Shown here: positions 1-10,381 of the stretch, piece by piece
Position numbering within the stretch: the first letter of the stretch is position 1
Layout: each line of letters starts with the position of its first letter
The notes under the pieces: model-generated
Database searches by the model: none
Seen by the model: only the letters and a program-made list of their open reading frames with translations
Told to the model about the DNA's origin: nothing
DNA from: Neurospora crassa OR74A
Taxonomy: Eukaryota; Ascomycota; Sordariomycetes; Sordariales; Sordariaceae
Length of the DNA stretch: 64,000 bases
Reading direction: 5' to 3'
Assembly (NCBI RefSeq): GCF_000182925.2
Contig: NC_026505.1
Location: 1,612,001-1,676,000, forward strand
Made by a program: the position numbers and the translations under genes

Positions 1-3000
1 CGTGACCGAGTTCTCGCCCACAAGCTTGAGGATGAAGACGGAGTGGGAGCGCGAGGACCGCTCGTTGGCTTTGGTGGCGGCCACGCTGCGGTTGTTTTGC
101 GCCTGCTTGAGCATCATCTCCACCTTGTCGGCCGAGTCAAGGGCAACGGTCTTGCAGTTGAGTACCGTTGTCTGCTTGCGGACATCGTCGTGGCGGATCT
201 CGAGTTTCTTCTTGCTGTTGTTGCTGCTGCCGTCGAGCAGGTCGTTCAACTCTTCGTTGTATACCTCGACGAAACTACCCTCCATGGTGTACGTCCACGA
301 CTTCTCCCTAAGTTTCGTTATGGTATCGTATATCATGTGGGTGGCTCGCGGGATCATGCCATCTGGAGACGACATAGTGTACGTCTTGCCAGAACCGGTT
401 TGGCCGTAGCAAAAGATACACACGTTGTAGCCGTCCAAAGCGCTCTGTACCAGCTGAGAGATCTCGTCGAAGATTTCCTCGTTGTGGACTGACGGAGCAA
501 AGACTCGGTCGAATTCGAAGGGGAGCACCTTGCGGTTGATGTTTCCAAAGCTACTCTTTTCCTCGAGCCCGGTCACTTCAATCTGTGCGGACGACGTTTT
601 GGCGTCGGGGAACATAATCTTGGCCTCGCTGCCTTCGGATTTGCCGAGTGCAGGACGGACTCTGCACATGACCCGGATATTGCCTTTGAGCTCCTGGTAC
701 TTGTTGAACAATATCCGCCTCTCCGTCTCCTCCTTGATGAGCTTCTGTTTGGCGTTCTCCGCGATTTCCAGGGCCTCCCGAAGCCGTGCCTCCATCTGTG
801 CAAACGAATCCGACTGTTGCTTGCTATCAGATTCAAGGAAGTCAATCTGCGCCCGAAGTCCTTGGTTCCGGGCTTCCAGTTTCCCATTTGTTGTCGCCAT
901 CTCATTGATCTGTTCCTGCAACGCCCTTTTGTTTTTTTGCTCTTGGCTCAGTTCTGACCGCAGATCGTCCAGTTGAGATTGCAGTTGCCGTAGTTCTCGT
1001 TCTTTCTCCAAGAGCGATTTGTTGATATCCTGCTGTTCTGCCCCAAGCTTCAGCCGCAAGTCTTGGACCTCCTTTGCCGCCTTTGCCTTTTCACCCTCCA
1101 GATCTGCCCGACATTGCCTCTCAAAAGCGTCCTTTTCCTCGCGGTTGATTCGTTGCAGTCGTTCGCTTTCCTGTTTCAACTTTCTCTGTAATTCTTGGAC
1201 TTCATGTTCATGCTCTCTTGACTTGTTCTGAAGTTGATATTCATGGTCCATCTTCTGTCTTTCCAGTGTGAGGGTCAGTTGTTGGAACTGTTGTCGCAAC
1301 GCATCCATCTCCTTCTGCAGCAGTTCGTTTCTCTCGTTCAGTTTTTGTCGTTCCGCCTCAAGTGTGTCCACTAGTAGGTGTCAGTCAGCCTGGCGTGTTT
1401 GTATACTTGCTGCCACGTACCTTGATTCTTTGCCATCTGAACGGCCGTTTCCATGGCCTTCTTGTCTTGCAAAGATATGCTGAAAGCCTCCTTCATCACC
1501 TTCCATTCCGCATCAACCTCGTTGAGCCGCTCGTCGACGTCAATGCCTGTGAATGCGGTGTTATTAGAATCCTTGGTGAGAAAAGAAAGCTTGACAGGTG
1601 AAACGGATTTTCGGGTCGAGGCAGTTCTGTGAGCGGAGACGACGGCAGAGTTGAGAATGACCTCGAAACGCTCCATAGCCGCACGGGGGTCTTCCAATCT
1701 TGACTTTGCTTTAGGGGTCTCCGGGTACGCCGTTGTCGACTGTTGGAGAGAGGACTTGCGTCGTGCGGGTACGGCTCCTTCGGTTCTTCGTCTGGGTCTT
1801 CTAGCAGGCTCCGCCTTAGCATCCGACTAAGACGCTTGGGAGGCGGGCTGCGAAGTCTTTCGAGGCGTCACTTGACTCCCGCTGGGGATGTTCTCCTTCT
1901 CATCACAGATCGACAAGTCCTGCAGGCGCCTGCTCAGACCCGAAACAGCCCTTTCCTTCTCTTGCTCTTTACCCGACGTTGAGTATCGTGGTGAAGGAGA
2001 TCCCCGTGTCTTCTTAGGCTTGACTTTGGGTCCGGGGACGGGTATAGAAGATAGAAATTCCGTACCATTAGGCGGCTGGGTAGGCGCCGGCTGTGAAGGC
2101 GCTACGCTAACGTCTCTCGAAGGTCCATGGCCGCTCATCGATGTTGCTGGTCGTGGCTTGGAAATGGATCGCGATCGATTTGTGGGCTGGTTGAAGCTGG
2201 GTTGTCGTAATCCTGTTACAGGTGGTCGGCTTGAAGGACCCAAACTCTTTGTGAAGCTGGATGGGTTTGTCGAGGAGTAAGTTGGCCGATGACCAGTCGC
2301 CGAGCTTGCGCGCGGGAGCGCCGTTGCCGTCGTTTTGTTCGCATTTCGGGCCTAGAGAGACATCAAGTCAGAACTGACCTAAGCCATATCGACGCGCATA
2401 ATTGATCCCACAGTGGCCATCCTTCGAAAGCACCGGGAAACGGTGTGTCACGCGACAGTATGGGATTTGTGTTGTGGAAGGTGGCCGGGCTTGTCGTAAA
2501 ATCAATTTGAAGATGGCAAACAAGACTCAGAATGTATGGTGCTGATGGGCGGAGGTTGGACCTACATTAGCCAACTGAACGATTGATGCGCCGGATATGG
2601 TGCCTGTGAGAAAGGCGCTGGTGGGCGTTGGCGCTGGTAAATGGGACTTTGGCTGGATAGGCTCGCCGGCCCTCTCGGCGAGGGTTTTTCGTTTCGCATC
2701 AGGCGGGGCGACTGAAGAACATGGCGTGTTAGCCATCGAGGCCATGGACAATGGCATGGACAAAGCCATGATGTATGTGGTGGGTGTTTGATCTAGCTGG
2801 TAAACAAGACGAAGCAGGTGGAGGGGATGTCTTACCACCGCTGTCGTTTGCGGCGCGCTTCGTGGGTATGGACGACATTTGCGCTCGCGCGTTGCTCTGG
2901 GAGTCGGAGATCTCTTTGAGGCCGGTGGGAGCAGTCGCGGTGGCCGTGGCGGCGTAGGTGGTTGGAAGTCGCAACTTGGTCGAGGCTGGGTTAAGGGCGT

Positions 3001-3130
3001 TCTACAATTTTCGATAAGCGGGCTGCCCTGCTTCTCCATCTTATCGCAGTAGGGAAATGATGGAACAATCAAGACACAACGAAGTGTTTTAGACAGCTGT
3101 GATACGTACCCTGTTCTCGGAGCTCTCCAT
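1..3130 (-). CDS. Kinesin-14 (Kar3/KlpA type) C-terminal motor protein, partial at window start
   Basis: Minus-end-directed microtubule motor of the spindle and nuclear fusion type. Five exons: 3110-3130 (MESSENR), 2836-3001, 2566-2792, 1421-2351 and 1-1370, with introns 3002-3109, 2793-2835, 2352-2565 and 1371-1420; each has GT..AG ends and the phases agree. The first ~400 residues are a Ser/Pro/Arg-rich tail. A coiled coil follows, roughly 650-1370 (EAERQKLNERNELLQKEMDAL). The motor head is C-terminal: P-loop GQTGSGKT near 382-405 and switch I NERSSRSHS near 45-75. The head in last position identifies kinesin-14. About 905 codons are visible and the end of the head lies outside the window. 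Odd point: exon 4 has an in-frame TAG at 1827-1829 although both sides read on in the same frame. A 45-nt phase-0 intron ending TCTTAG (1827-1871) would remove it, but its donor (GTGACG) is weak and I see no branch site. Family call is certain; the structure around this TAG is not. Confidence 0.93.
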
Positions 3131-4219
3131 GGCGAGCGTGCGCATGCGAGGGATGATGTTGTTCACCAGCACACACGAGCCGAGCAGCAACGCCCCAGAT
3201 GTCGAGGATAGTGATGGCGCCGTTGTGAAAGTCGTTCAGTACCTAGTCATGCGCCTTCAGCGACGGCGTGCCGGCTCCAGAGCGTCGATTGGCGTACAAG
3301 CGGCGGTTGAGTGGGACTTCCACTTGCGAGTTGGGCCCGGTCCTGGCCCTGCATCGCTTTGTTTACTTCACCACGGCAACCATTTCTCCCAGCGCTATGT
3401 CCAATCGTTCGACCTCGACCAAGCGGGCGAGCGGGGCCCACAGTGTGCAGGTGCCATCTTAGGCCACGGGACGGTACGTACCTGCTTGTTCCTTGCGCTA
3501 GACCATTCTCTGCAGCGCCAAGACATCTGCTCTCCTTTCGGTCTTCATTGTCCCGACCTTGCAATGTTTCTTGCACTAAACAGCCACAACCTTTTATCAC
3601 AGAATCTTCGACAAGTGTCCGATTCTGTTTCAATACTCTGATTGGTTCTAATCCTGCTTCACATAGGTTATTAGGACGGGAAATGTTACAAGCCGATACT
3701 CTCATGTTTCGAAGACAATGGTTTTGGACACCACGATGTCCAGACTCAGGTAAAGCTCGCCTATCTCGCTCATGCATCCATCGCGTACCCCGAAAAACAA
3801 AGCACTTTGTAGGCCCATATTCCTTTCTTGGGCCAGCATGCAGTGGTTCTTTACATGTTGGTTCAGCGGGCAAGCCAAACAACGCTTTGGACGTTTTGAG
3901 ATGTTCCCTCACTGGTCGAGAGTCTTGAACGATGACCATATAATCTCGCCAACATCTGCCTACTTCAGGGCAACGCATCTTAGTACTTCTCCTATTCTAC
4001 CGTCACTGTGATCTGGTGTGTTATATCAGTCATGAATGCTGGAGTATCCTGTGCGCAGTTAAAAGATGACAGCTCCTACGCGCGATTCAATGTCCAACTA
4101 CACGTCAGAGAGATTTCTATCCCTGACGAGTGAAACCAAATCATCCTCATTAACCTCATTAACCGTTCTCCCAAACCCCTCATATATACCTCAATCCCTT
4201 TTCCTCCATCCCACACCAT
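3131..4219. other. Intergenic, kinesin upstream region
   Basis: About 1.1 kb between the kinesin start and the 3' end of the acyltransferase gene. Two long frames overlap here on opposite strands (3247-3978 minus, 243 codons with ATG; 3311-3928 plus, 205 codons). Neither shows a domain I know, and I do not call them. The part nearest 4220 is pyrimidine-rich. Confidence 0.5.
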
Positions 4220-5293
4220 CTACCTCCTCCTCTTCTCCCAAGCCTTCACAAAGTTCTTCTTGTCCTCCACAGTCAACCCAACTCTCTTCGCCCTACCCAA
4301 CCTCGCCAACGTCTCCGCCACCTTATCCAAAAGCCTCTGCTCCTCGGCCGTCAACTCTCCATCCCCTCCCTCTTGCCTTTCGCGGACATCCACCCCCGAG
4401 CTCTCCCCATGTGAAACACCATTGCTAGCCCCTACGGTATTAACCAGCCCCTCGCCAATGCGAATCCTGATACAGTGCGTCGGCCTAGCCAGCAACTTCC
4501 ACAGAAAGCTCAACCACACCTTCACTCCCCCAGGAACCGGGGTGGTGTCGTCAACGGGGGTATACCGCAAGCTGAGCGGGAAGATCTGCGTCGAGCTCGG
4601 AACGGTAAGCAGCGACGGCGAAAGCGGCAAGATGCCCTTGCCGTTGGTGGTAGCGCACTCCGGAAAGACAGCAATCGCTCTAGTCGGGTAATCTTTGAGC
4701 AGCTGAGCGATCGTCGTCAACTTCTCGCTATCACCCGCCGGTGGCCCAGCCAACTGGCGCGGGCTAAGTGCCAAGGAGATAGCTTGCCAAAGACTCAACC
4801 TCCTCACTTGCCTGCTTCCAGGGAAGCTCTGCACAAAAACACAATCCCACACCGCCGCCAAGTACACCGCGTCCAATGGACTCGTAAAGTTCGCCGCGAT
4901 CACCGTCCCGCCCCTCGGAATTCGGGAGGGCGGTTGTTGAGAAAGCGAGCCGCGCTTGACGCCGTCGAGCTGCAGGTCCGACCACCAGGTGCCGGTTAGG
5001 GCGAAGAAGCCCCATAGCAGAAGCTTGCGCAGCGGGGAGGGCAGGAGCGGGAGAAGGAGGAAGTAGGAGATGGTATAGAGGACGAAGAAGGGGAGGCGGA
5101 GGAGGAAGATTAGGGGGCCCGAAAGGGTGGAAAGGAGGGACGGAGTGGGGGCGGGGGAGGGCATAAAGGGAGAGATGCCGGAACCTGTCGTAGAAAGACA
5201 CCATCGGTTAGTGGTGGGTTGGAGATGGGAGAGGGACGGAGGAGGGACGGAGGAAGGCTTACCGCGGTCGCGGAATTGGGAGAATTTCTCCAT
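4220..5293 (-). CDS. LOA1: PlsC-family lysophosphatidic acid acyltransferase, LOA1/VPS66-like
   Basis: Membrane glycerolipid acyltransferase of the family that includes yeast Loa1/Vps66, which acylates lysophosphatidic acid at the ER and lipid droplet. Two exons, 5263-5293 and 4220-5184, around a 78-nt intron (5185-5262; GTAAGC..ACGACAG) that is also open, so an unspliced reading would add 26 spurious residues. The spliced product is about 331 residues starting MEKFSQFRDRGSGISPF. A hydrophobic stretch near residues 25-60 (LIFLLRLPFFVLYTISYFLL) is the likely membrane anchor. The acyltransferase block NFTSPLDAVYLA stands where the HX4D motif is expected, with Phe in place of the catalytic His. 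FPECATTNGKGIL corresponds to the FPEGTxSNG motif. The C-terminus is charged (TVEDKKNFVKAWEKRRR). Family confident; substrate inferred. Confidence 0.85.
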   Translation of the reverse strand: MEKFSQFRDRGKPSSVPPPSLSHLQPTTNRWCLSTTGSGISPFMPSPAPTPSLLSTLSGPLIFLLRLPFFVLYTISYFLLLPLLPSPLRKLLLWGFFALTGTWWSDLQLDGVKRGSLSQQPPSRIPRGGTVIAANFTSPLDAVYLAAVWDCVFVQSFPGSRQVRRLSLWQAISLALSPRQLAGPPAGDSEKLTTIAQLLKDYPTRAIAVFPECATTNGKGILPLSPSLLTVPSSTQIFPLSLRYTPVDDTTPVPGGVKVWLSFLWKLLARPTHCIRIRIGEGLVNTVGASNGVSHGESSGVDVRERQEGGDGELTAEEQRLLDKVAETLARLGRAKRVGLTVEDKKNFVKAWEKRRR

Positions 5294-5323
5294 TGTCTAG
5301 GGTTTTCTCGATGTGTGATCGAG

Positions 5324-5776
5324 ATGTGCATGCATATGTTGGCGATTCGTAGTAGATCAACAACTACGGGTGATGTCCCGAAGAAAGTTGAACGGGCAAT
5401 TCGCGATCACTACAAATTGTCGTCGATTGAGCGATGTTGGAACGCGAAATTCGCCGTCGTTCGTAGATCGAAGAAGAAGCTGTCGCGCTTCTTGCGTGAT
5501 ATTCAGAAAGGCGAGGCTAATTGCTGTTTTAAGTTTGTTGATCTGGAAGGAAATCCAGACCTTGAGTTTGGAATCTGGCAACAACGACGTCAAGGGGTCA
5601 AGCTAGTAATGTCGGCGACGGGACTTTGGGATCCTTGCGACTCCGATCTGCGGACATGTGAAGAGGTGGTCTGTGCGTTATTGGTCAACTTGGCCAGCCA
5701 CACAATACCTGACCAACATGCGCATGTGAATTCCATAGTAAGTAGTATCTGCGATTTCGCTAATACCTTGAGTTAA
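5324..5776 (+). CDS. Hypothetical protein, unrecognised small ORF
   Basis: A 150-codon frame starting MCMHMLAIRSR just outside the divergent LOA1-like gene; the two starts are about 30 bp apart. The product is basic in the first half (KKVERAIRDHYKL, VRRSKKKLSRFLRDI) and has five Cys in the rest. No signal peptide, membrane span or known motif is visible. The frame is open further upstream, so the start is only the first ATG beyond the neighbouring gene. It could be a real orphan gene, transcribed leader, or chance. Confidence 0.3.
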   Translation: MCMHMLAIRSRSTTTGDVPKKVERAIRDHYKLSSIERCWNAKFAVVRRSKKKLSRFLRDIQKGEANCCFKFVDLEGNPDLEFGIWQQRRQGVKLVMSATGLWDPCDSDLRTCEEVVCALLVNLASHTIPDQHAHVNSIVSSICDFANTLS

Positions 5777-5863
5777 AGCGCCAAAGCAGCTCAGCATGGA
5801 AAGCTCGTATATCAAAACCGAGAACACGCGTATAGGGAACACGAGATGGAGGAAAAGAAAACG

Positions 5864-5883
5864 TGAAAAAAAAGAAGGAAAAA
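5864..5883 (-). terminator. T-rich RNA polymerase III terminator of 5S gene
   Basis: Immediately after the GTATGT end of the 5S gene the minus strand reads six or more T, then CC, then a second run of eight T. Runs of four or more T terminate RNA polymerase III. Confidence 0.6.
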
Positions 5884-6002
5884 ACATACAACACCAGGGA
5901 TTCGCTGGTCGTCACCGACCCAACTACTAGTCTGGCCCTCACTGGCTTATCTATGGGAGAGCGGACGGGATCCCGAGTTTTCCAGTGGGTATGGTCGTAT
6001 GT
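5884..6002 (-). rRNA. 5S ribosomal RNA, dispersed gene, divergent type
   Basis: On the minus strand a 119-nt stretch begins ACATACGACCATACCC and ends GAATCCCTGGTGTTGTATGT. It aligns along its whole length with the Neurospora 5S rRNA as I remember it: 5' and 3' ends pair (ACATAC / GTATGT), and the blocks CCCGTCCGCTC, TAGTAGTTGGGT, GGTGAC and CCAGCGAATCCC are shared. The central segment differs clearly from the common alpha type, so this is probably one of the minor 5S isotypes or a degenerate copy. A TATATAA lies about 27-33 nt upstream, and a T-rich run follows the 3' end, as expected for RNA polymerase III. Neurospora 5S genes are scattered singly rather than in tandem, which fits this location between two protein genes. 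Confidence 0.9.
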
Positions 6003-6028
6003 GATCAAATTAGGCCGAAAAATGACTT

Positions 6029-6036
6029 ATATAATG
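6029..6036 (-). promoter_or_regulatory. TATA element of the 5S rRNA gene
   Basis: TTATATAA lies about 27-34 nt before the first base of the 5S gene. Neurospora 5S genes are known to need a TATA-like element at roughly -29 in addition to internal control regions. Sequence and spacing fit; function is inferred. Confidence 0.6.
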
Positions 6037-6371
6037 GCGGTTATCTCAATAGACGTCAGCCGGAACGGGTGTGATGATCGAGACCCAACGTCTTCAGGAT
6101 ACCACGCAGAACAAAGTTCGCCAGAGCACAGAAACGAATGCCTCATCGAGCTTCAGATCACTGTATTTCACAGACCAACATTGCACAAATATTAACAGGT
6201 GCCTACTTCCCATTGTCCAGAAAAGAAATCTTTTACCGTAAGTAACACGAAGAAAATTGCCAGAATTTACAAAAATATGTACAAAAAACTCCGCTATAAT
6301 GATATCATGATCCGCTCTATACCCCTTCTTCATTCCATCCCTCCTTTTGCTCACAACTTGGCGTACTCCCC

Positions 6372-8260
6372 TTAAGCGTCAGTGACGCAGCCAGAGCTAG
6401 CATCCTTGACGAGCTGGGCGTACTTCCTGAGAGTACCACGCTTAGCCTTGGGCTCAGGAGCCTTCCACTCCTTGCGGCGCTTGGCGAGCTCCTCCTCAGG
6501 AACCTCAAGGTCAAGAACCTTCTTCTCGGCGTCGATGACGATGGTGTCGCCATCGCGGACGAGACCAATGGGGCCACCCTCCATAGCCTCAGGCACAATG
6601 TGGCCGATGAGGAAGCCGTGAGAACCACCGGAGAAGCGGCCGTCAGTGATGAGGGCAACGTCCTTGCCGAGACCGTAGCCCATAATGGCGGACGAAGGCT
6701 TGAGCATTTCGGGCATGCCAGGGCCGCCCTTGGGACCCTCGTAGCGGATGACGACGACGGTCTTCTCGCCCTTCTTGATCTCGCCACGCTCGAGAGCCTC
6801 AATAAAGCCGTCCTCGTAGTCGAAGCAGCGAGCCTTACCCTCGAAACGGAGACCCTCCTTGCCGGTGATCTTGCCGACGGAACCGCCGGGAGCGAGAGAG
6901 CCGCGGAGGATCTGAATGTGTCCGGTTTCCTTGATGGGGTTCGACAGAGGGCGGATGATGGCCTGGTCGGTGGGGAAGTCGGGGAACTTCTCGACGTTCT
7001 CCTTCATGGTCTTACCGGTCGAGGTGATGCCGGAGCCGTCGAGGATTCCCTCCTTGAGGAGGAATTTGAGAAGGGCGGGGGTGCCGCCAATCTTGCTAAG
7101 GTCCTCCATGACCCACTTGCCGGAAGGCTTGAGGTCGGCAAGGAAAGGAGTGCGGTCGGAGACGGCCTGGAAGTCATCGATGGTGAGCTTGATGCCAACG
7201 GAGTCGGCGATGGCAATCAAGTGGAGGACGGCGTTGGTGGAACCGCCAAGAATGTTGACGACGATCATGGCGTTCTCGAAGGCCTGGCGAGTAAGGATAT
7301 CGGTGGGGCGGATGTCCTCGCGGAGGAGGTTCTTGATGGCCTCACCGACGCTCAAGCACTCGTTCTTCTTCTCGGGAGACTCGGCGGGGTAGGAGGAGGA
7401 ACCGGGAAGGGTCATGCCGAGGGTCTCGATGGCGGTGGCCATGGTGTTGGCAGTGTACATGCCACCGCAGGCGCCACCACCAGGGCAGGCGTTGCGGATG
7501 ATATCGAAGCGCTGCTTCTCGTCGATCTCACCGGAGATGTACTGGCCGTATGCCTGGAAGGCGGAAACGATATCGATGTTCTCGCCCTTCATGTTGCAGC
7601 CGGGCTTGATGGTACCACCGTAGACCATGATGGAGGGGCGGTTGACACGGCCCATGGCGATGAGGACACCGGGCATGTTCTTGTCGCAACCGGGGAGGGA
7701 GATGTTGGCGTCGTACCACTGGCCGTTCATGACGGTCTCGATGGAGTCGGCAATAATCTCACGGGACTGCAAGCTGTAGCGCATACCGGTGGTACCCATG
7801 GAGATACCGTCCGAGACACCGATGGTGTTGAAGCGCATGGGGACGAGGCCAGCCTTGGCAACGGACTCCTTGACGAGGCCGGAGAGGTCGAGAAGGTGCA
7901 TGTTGCAAGGGTTGCCCTCATACCAGACAGACGAGATACCGACCTGGGCCTTGTTCATGTCGTCCTCGTTGAGGCCGGTGGCGTAGAGCATGGCCTGGGA
8001 AGCACCCTGAGACTTGGGCTGGGTGATGTTGGCCGACACCTTGTTGAGCTGCTTCTCCTGGGCATTGTAGCGGCGGGGAGTGGTGGAGAGGGAGCGGCTG
8101 GAGGGGAGAGGAAAGACCTTGGTCAGTATCGCTTCCTGAATAGCTTCACTTGCGCTTGGACATCAAGGTTGCCTGTCACTGGGCTGAAAACTCACAGGGA
8201 GAGACGGGCAGAAGCCAGAGCTCTGGGGGCCTGAGCCCGCAGAAGGGAGGGAGCGAGCAT
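6372..8260 (-). CDS. ilv-1: Dihydroxy-acid dehydratase, mitochondrial (branched-chain amino acid synthesis)
   Basis: Iron-sulfur dehydratase of the IlvD/Edd family that converts 2,3-dihydroxy-isovalerate and -methylvalerate to the 2-keto acids of valine and isoleucine, in the mitochondrial matrix (yeast ILV3; ilv-1 in Neurospora). Two exons, 8196-8260 and 6372-8097, with a 98-nt intron (8098-8195, GTGAGT..CTCCAG), give 596 residues. Exon 1 supplies the presequence [20 protein letters not shown], Arg-rich and free of acidic residues, continuing [10 protein letters not shown] across the splice. Cluster-type cysteines are visible in [18 protein letters not shown] and [17 protein letters not shown]. 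The C-terminal block [18 protein letters not shown] is typical of the family. Length and motifs are complete. A 544-codon frame on the opposite strand is a codon-bias shadow. Two TGAGTC motifs upstream fit cross-pathway control. Confidence 0.97.
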
Positions 8261-8385
8261 GATGTGCGGAGGGGAGAGCTGCCGTGCAAGAAATCGCTGG
8301 CAGAAGGAAAGGGTGCAAAGGGGGGAGAGAATCACAAACAAAAAGGAGGGTCAAGAGGAAGATTTGGGACAGCCGCCGCAGAGGC

Positions 8386-8435
8386 GACTCATTCTTTTTC
8401 CGGGCGGCCTGGGCGAAGTCGGCGTCCAGGACTCA
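8386..8435 (-). promoter_or_regulatory. Two candidate CPC-1/Gcn4-type sites upstream of ilv-1
   Basis: TGAGTC occurs on the gene strand at 8386-8391 and 8430-8435, about 126 and 170 nt before the ATG. Each matches six of the seven bases of the Gcn4/CPC-1 site TGASTCA. Cross-pathway control of branched-chain amino acid genes is established in fungi; that these copies are used is inference. Confidence 0.4.
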
Positions 8436-9057
8436 CAGGGCTTGCCGCCAAGTCCCAAGTCCACCCCGCAAAAAGCTTCCAAGCTCCCCATGTCGACCAG
8501 GGGGAGGTGAGATATACGAGCTTTGTGATTGGCCGATCGCTTCTGTCATTGAACACTTCGGCGAGTTGCCGTGACGTGTCTGAGCCAGCGGAAATAGCTT
8601 GTGATGAACCACAGAAAAGTGGAAAAGTAAAGATGGGAAGAGAATTCGGGTATTGAGTCTCTATGGTCATGACAATATCAACCTGCAATGGCTTCAATGG
8701 CCTCAAGAAACATCTGATGTGAGTAAACCATCATGTTGGATCTGGCTTACCGTCCACTTTCTTACTCAGACAGGTCCCACCACATGCGCTATGAGGCTCA
8801 GGCCCCACATTCTTAAATGTCAAGCTTCCGTCATCGGCACTGACCGGAAGATTGGGCTAGGTACTTAATACCCCCGGAAATGCCATGCCTCTGCACATGC
8901 ACCATTTCGCTCCATCATTCTTCGGCCGGTATTCGACCGTAGACACTGATATGACATCCGGGCCGTTGCCAATCTTGTTCAGTACTGCTCTGATAGGCAA
9001 GGCGCATCACATATGTAGCGTCCGCCATGAATACGTATCGCGATAGGGAACTCGCGC
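8436..9057. other. Intergenic between ilv-1 and clpP
   Basis: Upstream DNA of ilv-1 and the 3' flank of clpP. Short frames only. I see no RNA gene or repeat. Confidence 0.5.
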
Positions 9058-10009
9058 TCACGGCTGAGGCGCCGGCGTCTCACCATCCCTCGCCTTCTTC
9101 TCCGCCTCATCCTTCACCCTCCTGTCGAGAATTTGGTCCACAACGCCCAATTCCACCGCCTCCTCCGCCGTCAGGTACTTGTCTCTCTCCATCATATCGC
9201 TGATGGCCGCGAGGTCGTATTTCTCGTAGCCAAACGCCTTGTTGACGTGCGACTGCACAATCTTGTTGATCTGCTCTCTTATCCTCTGGATCTGGTTCGC
9301 GTAGATGAGGATATCGGATGCCTGGCCGCGTGTGCCGCCAAGCGGTTGGTGCACCATGACCGTGCTGTGAGGCAGCACGTACCGCTTCCCGGGCTCGCCG
9401 CCGATGAGGAGGACGGCGGCCATGGAGGCGGCGGCGCCAACGCAGACGGTTGAGACTGGCGACTTGATGTAGGTCATGGTATCGTAGATGGCTAGACCGG
9501 AGCTCACTTCGCCGCCAGGAGAGTTGATGTACATGGTGATGGGCTTGTCAGGGTTATCGGATTCGAGCCAGAGGAGCTGGGCAACTATCGCGGCTGAGGT
9601 GGTGTCGTCGATCGCGCCATTAAGGCATACTATGCGTTCCTGGGATGGTCAGACATGGTCGCATAGTACGTGTGTAAAGGTGAGGCCTGGACGTACTTGT
9701 AGTAGTTTCGAGAAGATGTCGGCTTCGTTGCGATTCGGTCAGCGCCCTGCTCGAGATCGGAAGGGTCTAGTACAAGACATACATGTTCGCCATCCTCCAG
9801 CCTGTAGAGTTAGCCAAAGTCCATATGGCAACAAGTCAACGGTGGAGTTCAAAGCGTACTGTGACCTCTGTAATGTACGGCATGGGGATGTTGCCCATGG
9901 GCCTCAAAGGTGCCCCCGAACCGGAGCCGGTGAACTGGGAGAAGCATCGGCGTGTCGCGGGCGCGCCAACCCGTCGCAGAATGCGCATTGCCGCTCGTGG
10001 GGAGTTCAT
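9058..10009 (-). CDS. clpP: ATP-dependent Clp protease proteolytic subunit, mitochondrial
   Basis: Serine protease subunit of the mitochondrial matrix Clp protease. Four exons: 9860-10009, 9783-9801 (19 nt), 9697-9722 (26 nt) and 9058-9639, with introns 9802-9859, 9723-9782 and 9640-9696. The two micro-exons are supported by phase and by the restored block AGGWRTSDIFSKLLQERIVCLNGAID read across the junctions, only part of which lies in any one exon. The product is 258 residues: N-terminal presequence MNSPRAAMRILRRVGAPATRR, IPMPYITEVT, NSPGGEVSSGLAIYDTM, catalytic Ser in GAAASMAAVLL and catalytic His in LPHSTVMVHQP. The extension VKDEAEKKARDGETPAPQP is fungal-style. Family and completeness are secure. 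Confidence 0.95.
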
Positions 10010-10381
10010 AATCCTTCGGATCTGGATAAACTAAAACGTGAATTATCTGTCGTTGTTTTGGAAATATTGGCAGGCTGGGTAAAGAGACGAGACCTTCAAT
10101 GGCTTGCGATAACAGTCCGGAGTCAATGTTCAGAGCTCCAGGCAGGCAAGTGACGAACTGGGTCTGGAGCTCCCCTTGGTTGCAGCGGATGTGGGGCGTC
10201 CTAGCTCCTTAGCGCTCACTTGCAGGGGTGCACTAACAACAGAGAGCACGGACTTTCATTGGAGTCCATTAACATCTTGAACTCTCCATCACTTTTCTAG
10301 CACAAGGTTATCAGCGATTCCCGCTTATACTTCACCCATTTCTCTCTCTTCGAGGCGTATGGGAGAATCAGACGGTCAAGA
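10010..10381. other. Divergent promoter region, clpP and next gene
   Basis: Some 370 bp between two divergently transcribed genes for mitochondrial-type proteins. Nothing beyond short frames is visible. Confidence 0.5.

Noticed and set aside
6600-8234. 544-codon open frame on the plus strand
   Set aside because: Exactly antisense to ilv-1. Its Val/Gly/Asp-rich composition is the mirror of biased codons in the true gene.
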